Positions 45,739-55,854 of a stretch of 64,000 nucleotides of DNA are shown here, one piece after another. The notes below the pieces were generated by a model. The model did no database searches, was not told the origin of the DNA, and was given only the letters and a program-made list of their open reading frames with translations. The stretch's first letter is position 1; every line of letters begins with the position of its first letter. The translations under genes were made by a program, and so were the position numbers. This DNA comes from Paraphaeosphaeria minitans (taxonomy: Eukaryota > Ascomycota > Dothideomycetes > Pleosporales > Didymosphaeriaceae): assembly GCA_015832175.1 (NCBI GenBank), contig WJXW01000001.1:248001-312000 (forward strand), given 5' to 3'.

Positions 45739-45793
45739 ACGAAGCACCCCACAAACCACACCACCGACCGACCGCCAATCACCCATCGCAACC

Positions 45794-46069
45794 ATGTGCT
45801 TCTACCACGCATACGCCCACCGCTGCGGCCACACCGAGATGATCTTCATCCAGATGTGTGCCGCCGCGCAGATGATACAGCGCAAGTGTCCGCGCGGCCA
45901 GGAGGGCGTCATCCTGACCACCGTCAAGGTCGAGCATCCGTGCAGTGCGTGTCCGAACAAGGTAAAAACCGAGAAATCCCCATCGAGATGCAGTGACGAG
46001 GGGCTGATGGGGTGTAGTGAAACTTTGCTGCGGAGAGGGTATCGTATCGGGAAGGGGGGTTCGTGGTAG
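45794..46069 (+). CDS. small Cys/His-rich fungal protein, function unknown
   Basis: The frame starts MCFYHAYAHRCGHTEMIF. The spacing of Cys and His (Cys2, His5, His9, Cys11, His13, then Cys22, Cys32, and Cys50, Cys53) suggests a small metal-binding fold. Proteins with this MC(F/Y)xHxYxHxCGH start are, to my knowledge, common in Dothideomycetes and uncharacterised. Read unspliced it has 91 residues. However, a GTAAAA donor at 45962, a GCTGAT branch-like site and a TGTAG acceptor at 46017 would remove 56 nt and place a stop straight after Lys56, giving a 56-residue protein. The shorter form is more likely because all Cys/His lie before the donor. No signal peptide is visible. Confidence 0.6.
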   Translation: MCFYHAYAHRCGHTEMIFIQMCAAAQMIQRKCPRGQEGVILTTVKVEHPCSACPNKVKTEKSPSRCSDEGLMGCSETLLRRGYRIGKGGSW

Positions 46070-46559
46070 AGAGGAAGCTGGGTTGATGGTTGTGTGGGCG
46101 GGAAGGGGGAAGGTGGGAGGTGGAGATGGTTTCCTTCTTGTGCCCTTTTTTTTCTTTTCTTTTCTTCTTCTTCTTTCTTGTTTCATTCAATTATGTTTCG
46201 CGGTCGTGTTGCATGTCTCGACGTACTAGATCTTTTACCGTGCTCAGGTACATGCCCATTCTTGCTCGCCTTACTAGAAATCAAGCGTCAAGGGAAGATG
46301 TATGCGCATACTCCCTGTTCCTCCAGATATCTATTAGATTTAGAAACCAAACAACTTTCGCAGCGGTACCTACATGCTCGCGTCCAGCCCTCTAGAGTCT
46401 ATTCCATACACCTGCATCCCCTCAAACCCCCGGCGTAAACACAAACAGGCCAATATAACCACTCCCTAGGTAACTACAGCAGCAGAACCAGGAACCCTCA
46501 CACCGACGACATGACCCCTATCCCCCCAACCTACCATGCCACGGTTTCCGTGCCAGAAA

Positions 46560-46635
<76 letters not shown>

Positions 46636-47300
46636 AAACTTCCAACGCTCACGACGTGCACAGTGTTCGTATAGACGCCACAGTCACTCACTCTGACGAG
46701 GATGGAGGAGACTCTGTCAACGCGTCATGAAAAACAGTGTCGAGGATGGTCTTGATATCTACCCATCTGGTTGTGGGTGGATTCTTCGTTCATCGGGAGC
46801 TCGTGCTATTAGACTTCTTCCACAACACTCGCCTACCTACAGGGCGTGCTACCAACGCAGACATTTCCCGAGCCGAACGAGGTGAACCTTAGGACTTTGG
46901 CGACGGATATAGCCGTACGCATCTGGACCTAGTCTGCGCGAGGCAGCGGGTGCGGGTGCGGGTGTAAGGGATTGGTTGCGCGTGTTTCGAGCGGGAGTGA
47001 CGTTTTTAGGTATCCGGAGCGTCGTTTCTGCCGACGCGGTGTGCACCCGGTCGGTGTGACGGCGCGCAGAGGAGACGGGGACGAATAGGTAGCCTCTCGA
47101 CACTGGAGGGGACAAGCAGACAGTGGGCGACGATAGGTAAGCAAACCCCAGCGAGAGAGGAAGTGTCCAACGGGAGGATAGAAAGGGAAGACGAGGCTGA
47201 AGCGGTGACGGAGCCGACTCTACTGCGAAGTGATCGGAGGAAACAGCAGTAACTGGGACTGCACAAGAAGGAGAGAAAGCGCCTGCGCAAGCGGAAGCAG
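46070..47300. other. intergenic with microsatellite
   Basis: No gene supported. It contains a pyrimidine-rich tract at about 46146-46178 and the GAAA microsatellite listed separately. A minus frame over 47550-46849 is opposite the MFS remnant and has no motif. Confidence 0.4.
46557..46636 (+). repeat. GAAA microsatellite
   Basis: About 18 copies of gaaa followed by a short gaga tract. Strong purine strand asymmetry. Confidence 0.9.
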
Positions 47301-47305
47301 ACCAA

Positions 47306-47797
47306 GTGCCGGAAGAATCGGAAGACGGGTCGCAATGCTTGTCTGGATTCAAGCTCGGCGTCCTGTCTTTGGGCCTCTTTCTGACAACCTTCCTCGTCGG
47401 CCTGGACAATACCATCATCGCCACGGCCATTCCCAAGATTACGACCGTGTTCAACTCCCTTGACGATGTGGGCTGGTACGGATCCTCGTAGTTGCTGACC
47501 ACCTGCTCACTGCAACCGAGCTTTGGAGAGGTTAGACTTACCTTTCTCACTGTCCCTATGCGAAATCGGCTCGATCATATGTGCTGTAGCGACCATCAGT
47601 CCGATGTTCATTGTTGGTCGGGCGGTCGCTGGATCTGGTGTCGCAGCGCCTTTCTCGGGAGACTTGACGATCACTGGCCATTCTGTACGGTAGCTCTGCG
47701 CAGCGTCCTATAGATTGCAGCGTTATACTCTATGTTTGGCTTCGCCAGTTCAATAGTTCCTACCACAGTGTTCAAGCGAGCACCAGTGCAACCGTGA
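47306..47797 (+). pseudogene. degraded MFS transporter remnant (14-TM drug/toxin efflux type)
   Basis: Three pieces in different frames line up with the N-terminal third of a fungal DHA2/TRI12-like MFS transporter. Piece 1 (47306-47491): [40 protein letters not shown] and VGWYGSS, then a stop, followed in frame by LLTTCSLQPSFG. Piece 2 (from about 47560): EIGSIICAVATISPMFIVGR and AVAGSGVAAPFSGDLTITGH, ending in a stop at a Val-Arg. Piece 3 (from about 47709): IAALYSMFGFASSIVP. Motifs [11 protein letters not shown] and VGRAVAGSG are diagnostic of the family. The remaining two thirds, with the later membrane segments, are missing. Premature stops and frame changes make a functional product unlikely. 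Confidence 0.85.
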
Positions 47798-48975
47798 AGG
47801 AAAGTACCTACGAGCCAATCCATCGTACCTGAAGCGTGCCACCTGTAGATCAGCTACTGGTTAGGACTCCCTGCACATATACTGCTTACAAGTATATTGT
47901 GTACTGAGTATCCGTGTCCCAGATTACCCGAGTTGATAGATACCTCGAGTCATGGGCTGCAGAGAAGACGTAATTGTGCAGGGCCGTGTATGAGAGCCTC
48001 TGAGAGTGCCCCGAAAAGGCATAGCGCCTGTCGGAGGAGGCTGAAATTCTCTCGATTTGCCCAATCACGGTAACCATGACGCCGATCGATGGCAGAGTTA
48101 GAACCCTGAATGCGACTGCAGGTGGGCCAACAGATGCGGCCAGAACGCCAGAACGCACGCCTCGACTACCGCTTATACACTTCCATCATCGGCTTGTTGC
48201 ACTGCCGCCGTGTTGCAATCGCACACACATCAGCTGCTTCTCAAAATTGACAATCGAGATCACTCGCGAGACTCTGCTCCACAGTGGGGGTTTTCGCCGC
48301 AACTCTCCGAACTATCTTGGGGCTGTGGGGGTGAATCGAGGGGGCTGTGGATCATAAACAGAGACAGAACCGTTTCGTTCGCCCACATGCACATGGACAT
48401 GCACATTGCACTGCCATCGATGCCCCTCCATGCCCCTCCTACGGCGTAGGATGGAGTCTAACCGCAGGCAGAACGTCCCACGCCAACAACAATGAATTGT
48501 CGTCGGTGGTGGATCAGCCGCATACGGCGGCCTTGCAGCAGAGCCCCACTAGATATCGAAATCACTCCGAACAGGCCAGAACTCGCGTTCTGAAGAGTTC
48601 CATCAGTGACGTCGATGTGCATTGTCCTGCGCTATCCTGGTATCAGCGCCAATCACAACACCCAGCTCGCGCACCACCTCCTGAAGCCCCCAGAAGTACC
48701 TCAGGTGTGCCGCTATCGCACTATCCGCGGCCGAGTAGCGTGGGACGATGCCGTTGCTATCGTGGAAGTTGTTGAGTACGAATGTCGCTTGGTAAACGTT
48801 CACGATGTCATAGTAGTGGAGAAGGCTTAGGGCGGTACGGCCCCGTACAAGTCTTGCTATAAAGAGCTGTGACCCAAAGTGACCTCGTCGGCACTTGTGA
48901 TACTACATAAACTACTACAGCGCATAGTCTTCGCTATTTCCTCGCACCGTCAAAGAAAAACCCACAACAATCGCC
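47798..48975. other. intergenic, no gene seen
   Basis: About 1.2 kb between the MFS remnant and the HAD phosphatase. Short frames have no motif. It should contain the phosphatase promoter. Confidence 0.4.
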
Positions 48976-50032
48976 ATGGCCCCTATCGCGATTACCCCTC
49001 CCGCCGTTGAGGCCAAATCCCAGCCCACCTTCCCGACTTCACAGGCTGCTCCTGTCGATCCATCAAATATCGGCACCAAGCGAAAGATCATCTGCTTCTC
49101 AGGTATGGTGCAATTAACCCGGCTATTTACATCAACCGCATTGGAGGACGAGCGCTGATTGTGGTCTAGATTTCGATGGAACAATCTTCATGCAGGACAC
49201 CGGCCATATCCTCTTCAACGCTTTCGGCTGCGGCACCGAACGACGACAGCAGCTCGACGAGCAGATCCACACTGGCGAGCGCTCTTTCCGTGATGTGTCG
49301 GAAGAGATGTGGGGCTCTCTTGATGTGCCCTTCGACGACGGTTTCGAAGTGATGAAGACGGCGCTCGACATCGACGTCGACTTCAAGACCTTCCACGAGT
49401 TCTGTATCAACAACGAAATCCCCTTCAACGTCATCTCCGCCGGTCTCAAGCCCGTCCTCCGAAGGGTCCTCGATCATTTCCTCGGCGAGGAGAACTCCAA
49501 GCACATCGACATCGTCGCCAACGACGCCACCATCTCCTCCGACGGCAGCCAGTGGAAGCCCGTCTGGCTCCACGACACCGAACTCGGCCACGACAAGGCC
49601 AAGTCCATCAACGACTTCAAGGACTCGGCCCGCCTCGAGAGCGACGACGGCACCATCCCCATGATCATCTTCATCGGCGACGGCGTTTCCGACCTCCCCG
49701 CCGCCCGCGAAGCCGACGTCCTCTTCGCCCGCCGCGGCCTCCGCCTCGAGGAGTACTGCAAAGAGAACAACCTGCCCTACATCCCCTTCGACACCTTCGC
49801 CGAGATCCAGCGCGAGGTCATCAAGATCGCCAAGATCGACGACGAGAAGACGAAGGGCAAGGGCCTGCCGTCCAACTTCAACCCCCGCGCCAACATGTGG
49901 CGCCGCGCCAGCAGCAAGAAGAACGTTCCTCTGTTTGCTGCCATGACCCCCAAGGAGGAGAAGGTGTTCATCTGGCCAGAGACATTTTCCGAGCTGAAGC
50001 CCGTCGCTGAGAATGTTCCCGTGGCGGCATGA
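48976..50032 (+). CDS. HAD-superfamily phosphatase (phosphoserine phosphatase-like)
   Basis: Predicted 329 residues from exons 48976-49102 and 49170-50032 (67-nt intron, GTATGG...GTCTAG). The intron splits the catalytic motif, and joining gives CFSDFDGTIF with the nucleophile Asp at about 43. Motif II is VISAGLKPVLRR (Ser in VISAG). Motif III/IV is IFIGDGVSDLPAAREADVLF with the metal-binding Asp pair. The lid domain between about 60 and 140 fits class I HAD. It should remove phosphate from a small metabolite or a polyol phosphate in the cytosol; the substrate is not evident. Fungal homologues are annotated generically as phosphatases. It is intact although flanked by decayed genes on both sides. 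Confidence 0.9.
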
Positions 50033-50540
50033 TGAGCTTTGCGGCCGGCCCCGCGCTTATACTTTCTTTCCTCGTCGGCGTTGCGGTACTCTCTTCGTCA
50101 GCGCTGCTTCACTTGTTTCCATTGCATATTGTAGGCGCAAAAGGACTTCCCATCGGATGCCAGGATCCTCGTATTTCTGTTTAATTTTGTTTTTGTTTGT
50201 GGCATGGCCAAGGAGGAAAACTATCCATGCATTTCGGCGTTCTGGGTATGATTCCGGAGATCGAGGAGGCACGCCTCCGATATGGATCAGAAGGCGTACT
50301 AGATGAAGATATCAGCACTCGCCTGCATCTAGATTACAAGTAGTCTGCTAGAGAAGCAAACACATTTTCCTGAGGTCGTTGTGGTGTGAACATTGAAAAG
50401 TACATGTGGTGAGACTATCCAGGAAAAGGGTTGTACGCACGTAGGTACTTGCCACGGACGGCATCCTCTTTGACTTCTGCACCTCCAACTTAGATGCAAT
50501 CGTCCACCGGAACCGACGGAACCGGTAGCAATGTGATTGG
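50033..50540. other. intergenic, no gene seen
   Basis: About 500 bases after the HAD phosphatase, containing its 3'UTR. No motif or repeat seen. Confidence 0.4.
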
Positions 50541-50870
50541 ATTCTCGAATGCGGGCTTTGGGGGCTTCCCGGTCGTGTCTTCGTGGGAGCACCCAGGTAC
50601 AAGGGGTCGTTCTATGTCTATGGCAGCCTGGACACCGATATCACCGTCTGTTTGACTTCCCCGGGCAACGAAACGTACACCCAGGCAGATGTTGAAGTGA
50701 GTCAACTTCCTCAGAATGGACACTGCTACTACACGGTTCAGCCAACTGTTGATGCGCCCAGCAGCACCGCGACACTCGAGTGTTTCCTGGCGTCGGATAC
50801 GAGTTGTGGGTCAACTTCAATCTGCTCACACATCCCGGCTGGAACCAGCAGCAGTGGCTGTTAGAAAGCA
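50541..50870 (+). pseudogene. possible GH51 arabinofuranosidase fragment
   Basis: In one frame 50537-50572 reads IGFSNAGFGGFPV. After a shift the next piece reads RYKGSFYVYGSLDTDITVCL and PTVDAPSSTATLECFL. A third frame continues ELWVNFNLLT. This order resembles the N-terminal carbohydrate-binding beta-sandwich of fungal GH51 alpha-L-arabinofuranosidases. That part has an NxGxxGIPV-like block, an SFYxKG-like block and a strand ending in a FNLxxLFPP-like motif. No catalytic domain is nearby. Two frame changes in about 300 bases mark it as a remnant. The family assignment is from remembered pattern and is tentative. Confidence 0.35.
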
Positions 50871-51278
50871 GGATGCCATCTTCTCTGGCAATCTGGAACA
50901 GACCCGGTGCACGCGCCATGCGTGTAGGTACGGTATACGACGCGATGCGCCAGTCCTCGGCGCCAACTCCCCACCGAGCCCCCGCGGCATTTGGGGGCGC
51001 AAGCGCGCGGCGCATCCCACGCTGCGGACCCGATCGACGCTCGGGACCGAGACTCCACGTCCAAACATGAATGCGTGCGGTGGGCGAGGCTGAGAGCTGC
51101 TCACGCGCGGGCGGGCTGCACGGCGTAGGGCCGATGTGAGTAGAGGAGTATATAAGAGGGCGAGAGTGAAGTAGTGAATAAGCATCACGACTCCGGTCAA
51201 CAAGTCTCTGGATACCATTGCGATCTTCCCACCTCTCCGCCGCTAGTGGATTATCAAAAACCCAGCTCACATACAGCA

Positions 51279-51944
51279 ATGATGGCATCCGCAACCCACT
51301 TTCTCGCTGCCGTCGCTGACCGCCGCTCTGTCTACGCCCTCTCGAAAGAAATTCCCGTTTCGAACGAGCGAATCCTAGAGCTCGTCACCGAAGCGCTCAA
51401 ACATGCGCCCTCGCCCTTCAATGTGCGCAGCACGCGTGCTATCGTGCTGTTTGGCGCCGAGCACGAGGCGCTCTGAGAGCACGCGTACAAGTTGACAGAG
51501 GAGAGCACGCCCGCTGCGATTGGGATACTGAGACCGAAGATCAAGGGTTTCGTTGCTGCGAAAGGGACTGTACGTCTTTCCTCCCCCCACCCCAAGTTCA
51601 AATGGAGGATGATTGCATGACCTGGTCCTCTTCTTTAACGACCCCTCTGCCTACTCCCTCCTCTCCCCGCACTTCCAGGCCCACGCAAAGCTGTATCCCG
51701 AGTGGGAGGAGCACTCCTCAAGCATGAACCAGTTGATCGCGTGGACGGCGCTGAGCGCCGAGAGTGTGGGCGCGAATCTGCAACACTACCAGCCGGGAAT
51801 CACGCCGTATCTGCAGGAGAAGTACGGTGTGGATAAGAGCTGGAGACTGAAGGCGCAGATGGTGTTTGGGGTGTGACCGGGGAGATGCCAGGCGAGAAGG
51901 AGAAGACGCATTTGGAGAACAGTTTGGCGGTGTATGGGGAGTAG
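51279..51944 (+). pseudogene. nitroreductase-like gene (Frm2/Hbn1 type) with three lesions
   Basis: The translated pieces form a nearly complete fungal nitroreductase-like protein of about 200 residues: MMASATHFLAAVADRRSVYA, ILELVTEALKHAPSPFNVRS, HAYKLTEESTPAAIGILRPK, VLFFNDPSAYSLLSPHFQAH and WTALSAESVGANLQHYQPGI. These proteins bind FMN and reduce nitro or quinone compounds; yeast Frm2/Hbn1 affect fatty-acid signalling and oxidative stress. Lesions: (1) TGA at 51474-51476 after HEAL, where the family has Trp; (2) the intron starting at 51570 (GTACGT) meets the next exon (Val-Leu-Phe-Phe at 51625) at cctg rather than an AG; (3) a stop at 51874-51876 with the rest (TGEMPGEKEKTHLENSLAVY) in another frame, implying a one-base loss. 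Probably non-functional. Confidence 0.85.
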
Positions 51945-52040
51945 AGTGGTGCCATTTAGAGCATTGAGAGATCGTGGTACGTTGCTTTTGAGCGTTTAGC
52001 GTTGTCGTGTGCAGATATTCTTCCATAATCCAGAGAGTCT

Positions 52041-53990
52041 TCACCATATATCGATGACTTGCGTTACGATTGGCCATGCCTCAAGCTTGCACCCACAGCA
52101 TGTGCACAAGGCATGCCTTAACGCCCTGTACAAGAAGCATTCTCCCACGAGTACGTAATGTTCGCCCACTTGCCTGAGGACGAAGGGCACGTCGGCACCG
52201 TCCAACGCGAAGATCTCGTCTGTCACCTGCACATCTGCTCGCGCAACGCCAGCTGATCGCTTCGTCTCGAACATGGTTTTTCCCTCGCCAAGAACCCTTT
52301 TCATGTCTCGATCGAACTCTTTAGATATCGCATGGGGTATGGTAGGTGTGTGTTGGCAGATGGGGGTTACTACGAAATGCTCTGAACAGGGCGCACAGAG
52401 CCGACGACGCTCAAGGACGTGTGGGACATTGCGCCCGCGATGATGGATCAGATTGTATGAACGGAAACCAACAACCTTCTGGATGGTGTCGAGCAAATGC
52501 GCGCGCACCCTTAAGCACGGTATCCTTGTTGAAGGAGACGTGCCAAAAACACCCTCATCCCAACGGTGCAAATTCGGTTCACCCTGAATTATAGCAGAGT
52601 GAAAACCTGGAGAATTGATCTGGGTAATTGATAGTGATATACCTTCGATATCCGGGTTTACCCCGTTCGACGTTCGCTTTTCTCGTGTCGGACATGTTTT
52701 CCCACTGTAATCAACCCATCGATCGAATGACCGCAACCACGCGTTCGATGACAAAGGTTGCTGATCCTCGGGAAGATCCTTCAGGAACCCCTGCAACAGT
52801 TCCTTCGATAGATCCGTCTCGGGCGGCTGACTTTGCAATGGCAGCCTACACCAGGTCGAGGCAAGAGCGTCCAGGTCGTCAGCGTGGAATTGCGCCGGTA
52901 GAGGGTCGTAGCCGGATTTCATGTCCCATTGTGGAACCCAGCTGGGTATGTCGCGCAGTTCCTGCGAAGCTTCTATTTGGCCGCTGGCATACGCCAAAAA
53001 CCGCAAATCTCTCTCGACGTAGAAGAGGTGTATAATAAGCTGGGTGTAAACTTCTTCCGTGGTCAAGGAGTAATTGACTGGAAAGCTTTTTTGGAAGTCT
53101 TCGTTCGCCAAACCAAGCACCGCAAATACTTTGTCTCTAGGGTCGGTCGAAGTACAATTTCTGCTCTTGTGAAGAACAGACAGAAAATCGCGTTCGGGTT
53201 GGCTTGCAGGCAGCCAGCGCAACGCACTCGGCGGTTCTCTATTTGTACATAATCTGAGGACTTTATTGATGGTCTCCAAAGTCCAATGGATAGTCTTCTC
53301 GCCCACTACCATGGTCGCAAGTTTTGCTAGGGCAATTTCCTGGAGGACCCATACTCGATCAAACCAACGGTGGTCCAGAAAGTCACTGATGACACTGTGG
53401 ATAATGATGCGTTTGTCGGTCTCGGTCTCGTTGCCATTGAGGTAGTTGAGCAGTCTGTCGGTCGCCGGAGTGCCAGGGCCAAGATATATGACTACTTGAG
53501 AGGCGTTTGCATATATGGTGCCCATGAATCCAACCTGATGGTTCCGTTCTTCGACGTTGGTCTGGTCGATGCAGACGGCGTCCACCCAAAGGTACCTGTT
53601 GCGACCCGGCAAACGAAGGCGTCGTAGGGCCGCTTCGCATGTCTTTGTTACTAGAATGGTTCCACCATGACAGTCGACTGTCTTTGATAGCGAATCATCG
53701 CCATCTTGGGTTGCCCACGAATAGCTGATCGCCTCATATGATGGATGGTTTCGAACGTTGACGTGCATGAGATCAACCACCACGTCATCTGGAGTTCGCC
53801 CAGGGAACAGCACACATATCCGGATTTCTTGTCCCCGCGAATAGTTGAGATGGGCGTATTTGTACGGCGTGTTCCTTGAGCGGGGTAACTCGGGCGTGGG
53901 GTTGGTCACAATATCGAAAATTGTCTCCCCGCAGGCTAAGCAGCACCGCAGGCCATCGAATACCTGGATATCATGATGTCTACACGGCAT
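52041..53990 (-). CDS. HET-domain heterokaryon incompatibility protein
   Basis: Single-exon frame of 649 codons starting MPCRHHDIQVF. The HET domain (about residues 84-225) shows its three signature blocks: YEAISYSWA, LWVDAVCIDQTN and WFDRVWVLQEIALA. A Cys-rich N-terminus (CCLACGETIFD) precedes it. The middle continues with DPRDKVFAVLGLAN and WVPQWD, common to this large family, and the C-terminal half is variable. HET-domain proteins trigger cell death when incompatible nuclei share cytoplasm, usually with a partner allele; this one has no NACHT or repeat domain. The only other incompatibility-type gene here, het-C, is about 33 kb away. The frame is intact. Confidence 0.92.
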   Translation of the reverse strand: MPCRHHDIQVFDGLRCCLACGETIFDIVTNPTPELPRSRNTPYKYAHLNYSRGQEIRICVLFPGRTPDDVVVDLMHVNVRNHPSYEAISYSWATQDGDDSLSKTVDCHGGTILVTKTCEAALRRLRLPGRNRYLWVDAVCIDQTNVEERNHQVGFMGTIYANASQVVIYLGPGTPATDRLLNYLNGNETETDKRIIIHSVISDFLDHRWFDRVWVLQEIALAKLATMVVGEKTIHWTLETINKVLRLCTNREPPSALRWLPASQPERDFLSVLHKSRNCTSTDPRDKVFAVLGLANEDFQKSFPVNYSLTTEEVYTQLIIHLFYVERDLRFLAYASGQIEASQELRDIPSWVPQWDMKSGYDPLPAQFHADDLDALASTWCRLPLQSQPPETDLSKELLQGFLKDLPEDQQPLSSNAWLRSFDRWVDYSGKTCPTREKRTSNGVNPDIEGISLSITQINSPGFHSAIIQGEPNLHRWDEGVFGTSPSTRIPCLRVRAHLLDTIQKVVGFRSYNLIHHRGRNVPHVLERRRLCAPCSEHFVVTPICQHTPTIPHAISKEFDRDMKRVLGEGKTMFETKRSAGVARADVQVTDEIFALDGADVPFVLRQVGEHYVLVGECFLYRALRHALCTCCGCKLEAWPIVTQVIDIW

Positions 53991-54472
53991 TTCGTATTGC
54001 TTTGTCGTTGCAAGAGAGACAGCTGAGTCTCAATGTATGAAGGCTGAGGGCTAAGAAACCTCGGCATATTTTCTGAGTTAGCCAATCAGGCGTGGTAAGT
54101 CTCGTATTTCGCATTCAGATCATGTTTTTTCCTTCTTCGCTTCAGCTCCCATCTGTGAATTGTGTGGTTCTTGGATGCATGGGCAGAGGGCACTGCGGTC
54201 TTGAGGCAGCATAGCAACCAGCAATGAAGGCTGCTCGACGCGAGCGACTCATGATTTTCGCAGTAAACAACAATTTATAGATCATGTCTTATTGTACGAT
54301 GTCGATGTCGAAGATGTGCGGATAAGCAAACAAGGTTGGTGGTGTGCGGAAGTAAGGGTGAATGGCCCACGTTCGGCATCACCCGCTCCATCGCCAAGCT
54401 GTCAACACCGTTATTCCAGCGCTGCTTTAAGCCTCGGAGCCCGTCTCCCCACGCGACACCATCCTCGGAAAC
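53991..54472. promoter_or_regulatory. divergent intergenic region
   Basis: About 480 bases between the HET-domain gene start (minus) and the next gene start (plus). It should carry both promoters. No site assigned. Confidence 0.4.
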
Positions 54473-55741
54473 ATGAACTCGTCCCAGCTGCCGCTACACC
54501 ACTTGCCACCCCAAGCACTGCAGCTGCACCAGATCCCGCCGGGGCTACAGTCTCTCGACGAGCTCTCGCCTCAGGCCAACGATGCTTTCTTTCAGCACCG
54601 ATATGCTCAGCAGCTACATGCACAGGCACAGGCACAGGCACAAACTGCCAATCCGCACGCGCTACACTTCCATGGCTTGCCACAAAACCCTCAGCCGCCG
54701 TTCGAAGGCTTCGCCGGCGGATATGCGAGATTCGACATGAACACGCCAAACCCACCTCAGCCAGCGCCACAACACCACATCCAGGCCCCACCCCCGCCGC
54801 CGAGGGTCCAAGCTGCTGCTCACATACGGCGACCGCTGCCGCAATTACAAGAGCTGGAGCACAGGAGCTCCTTTGTGCATACTCGGGAACAGCCTGTTTT
54901 GCAGGAGCCAGCAGCGGACGTGGACGTGGCACCCGTCCAGAACCATGGCCAGATCGAAGGCTTGCGGTTGATCGCTAACCCGCCAGACCTGGACGCGTGG
55001 AGGGAAAAGCTGTTCCACGTGGACGATACCATCACGCTGACTGAGGAGGAGTATGGTGCACCGCAGCCAATCTGCACCATGTTCTTCGCTAACAGAGGTG
55101 CTGCAGGTTCCAGACCTACTTTCCGCACGTCGACAACGTCTACTCGCACCGCTCCACGCAACGCCACAAGCGCCGACGTTTTGTCTCACACTACTGGGAC
55201 TGCAGGCTCAAGGGACGACCGCCCGGCACCAAGAAGTCCACCGACCCGGAGAAGAAGAAGCGGAAGCGTGTGGCTCGCGAGCGCGATCTCTGCGATGTGA
55301 AGATCAAAATCACGGAATACTTCGATGGCGCTGAGCTTACCGAGCAAACGGGGCTACAGCCACCTGCCGAGACTCACACCGCTTTCGATGCGTCGGGCAG
55401 TGGAAGTCAGTTCTTTGGTCAAACCCACGGCGGCATGTCGTGGCCCGTCACGCCAACCTTGAATGCGAATGGACAACCTAAAAAGTTCTACACCCTGCAA
55501 AGGGTGAACGGTAATGGTGGGAACGGAAAGGGCGACGGCGTGGCAGGTCCGCACAAGCATACGCTCGAGGATAGTGACCGGGTGAAGAAGAACAGCGTGC
55601 AGAGGTGGCTGATGAAGAATGAACGCGAGAAGAAAAGGGCGCAGGTACGTCAAATCTCCATGCTATATTTTCTCATTCTGTGTCGTCGTGCAGCAGAGCT
55701 TCCTGCTTGGCTGTTCCCTGTTACACTCAGGCGCTTTATAG
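54473..55741 (+). CDS. conserved-looking basic fungal protein, possibly DNA-binding, unknown function
   Basis: Predicted 387 residues from exons 54473-55050, 55107-55644 and 55694-55741. Introns are 56 and 49 nt, with GTATGG and GTACGT donors and TGCAG and GTGCAG acceptors. The first 170 residues are Gln/Pro/His-rich and disordered. The central block (about 185-265) is the conserved-looking part: FQTYFPHVDNVYSHRS, then RFVSHYWDCRLKGRPPGTKK and KKKRKRVARERDLCDVKIKI. It contains two Cys and His residues between basic clusters, which could form a small zinc-binding DNA-contact fold; this is inference. The C-terminal part ends with DRVKKNSVQRWLMKNEREKK. The terminal exon is the least certain part. 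It lies 113 bases upstream of the GST gene on the same strand. Confidence 0.65.
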
Positions 55742-55854
55742 CAGCGCTGAGGCACGGCATGGCGCCCGCGCGAACGACTACCCATGATGACCAACACGTC
55801 ATGGACCCTCTTCGCCACGGCTCCTGTAACCTGTGTAGCTCCTTCCTTGCAGTC

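Larger units (their letters stand above)
41238..45793. other. 4.5-kb repeat-rich gene-free region
   Basis: No gene could be supported over this stretch. Instead there are at least six unrelated short tandem arrays (listed separately) and scattered taggta/tacct motifs (for example 42253-42275 and 42513-42543). Frames that stay open here do so because the repeat units lack stops. The composition suggests a rapidly evolving accessory segment. Confidence 0.6.

Noticed and set aside
46849..47550. 233-codon minus frame
   Set aside because: It is opposite the MFS remnant, which has diagnostic motifs on plus; the minus frame shows none.
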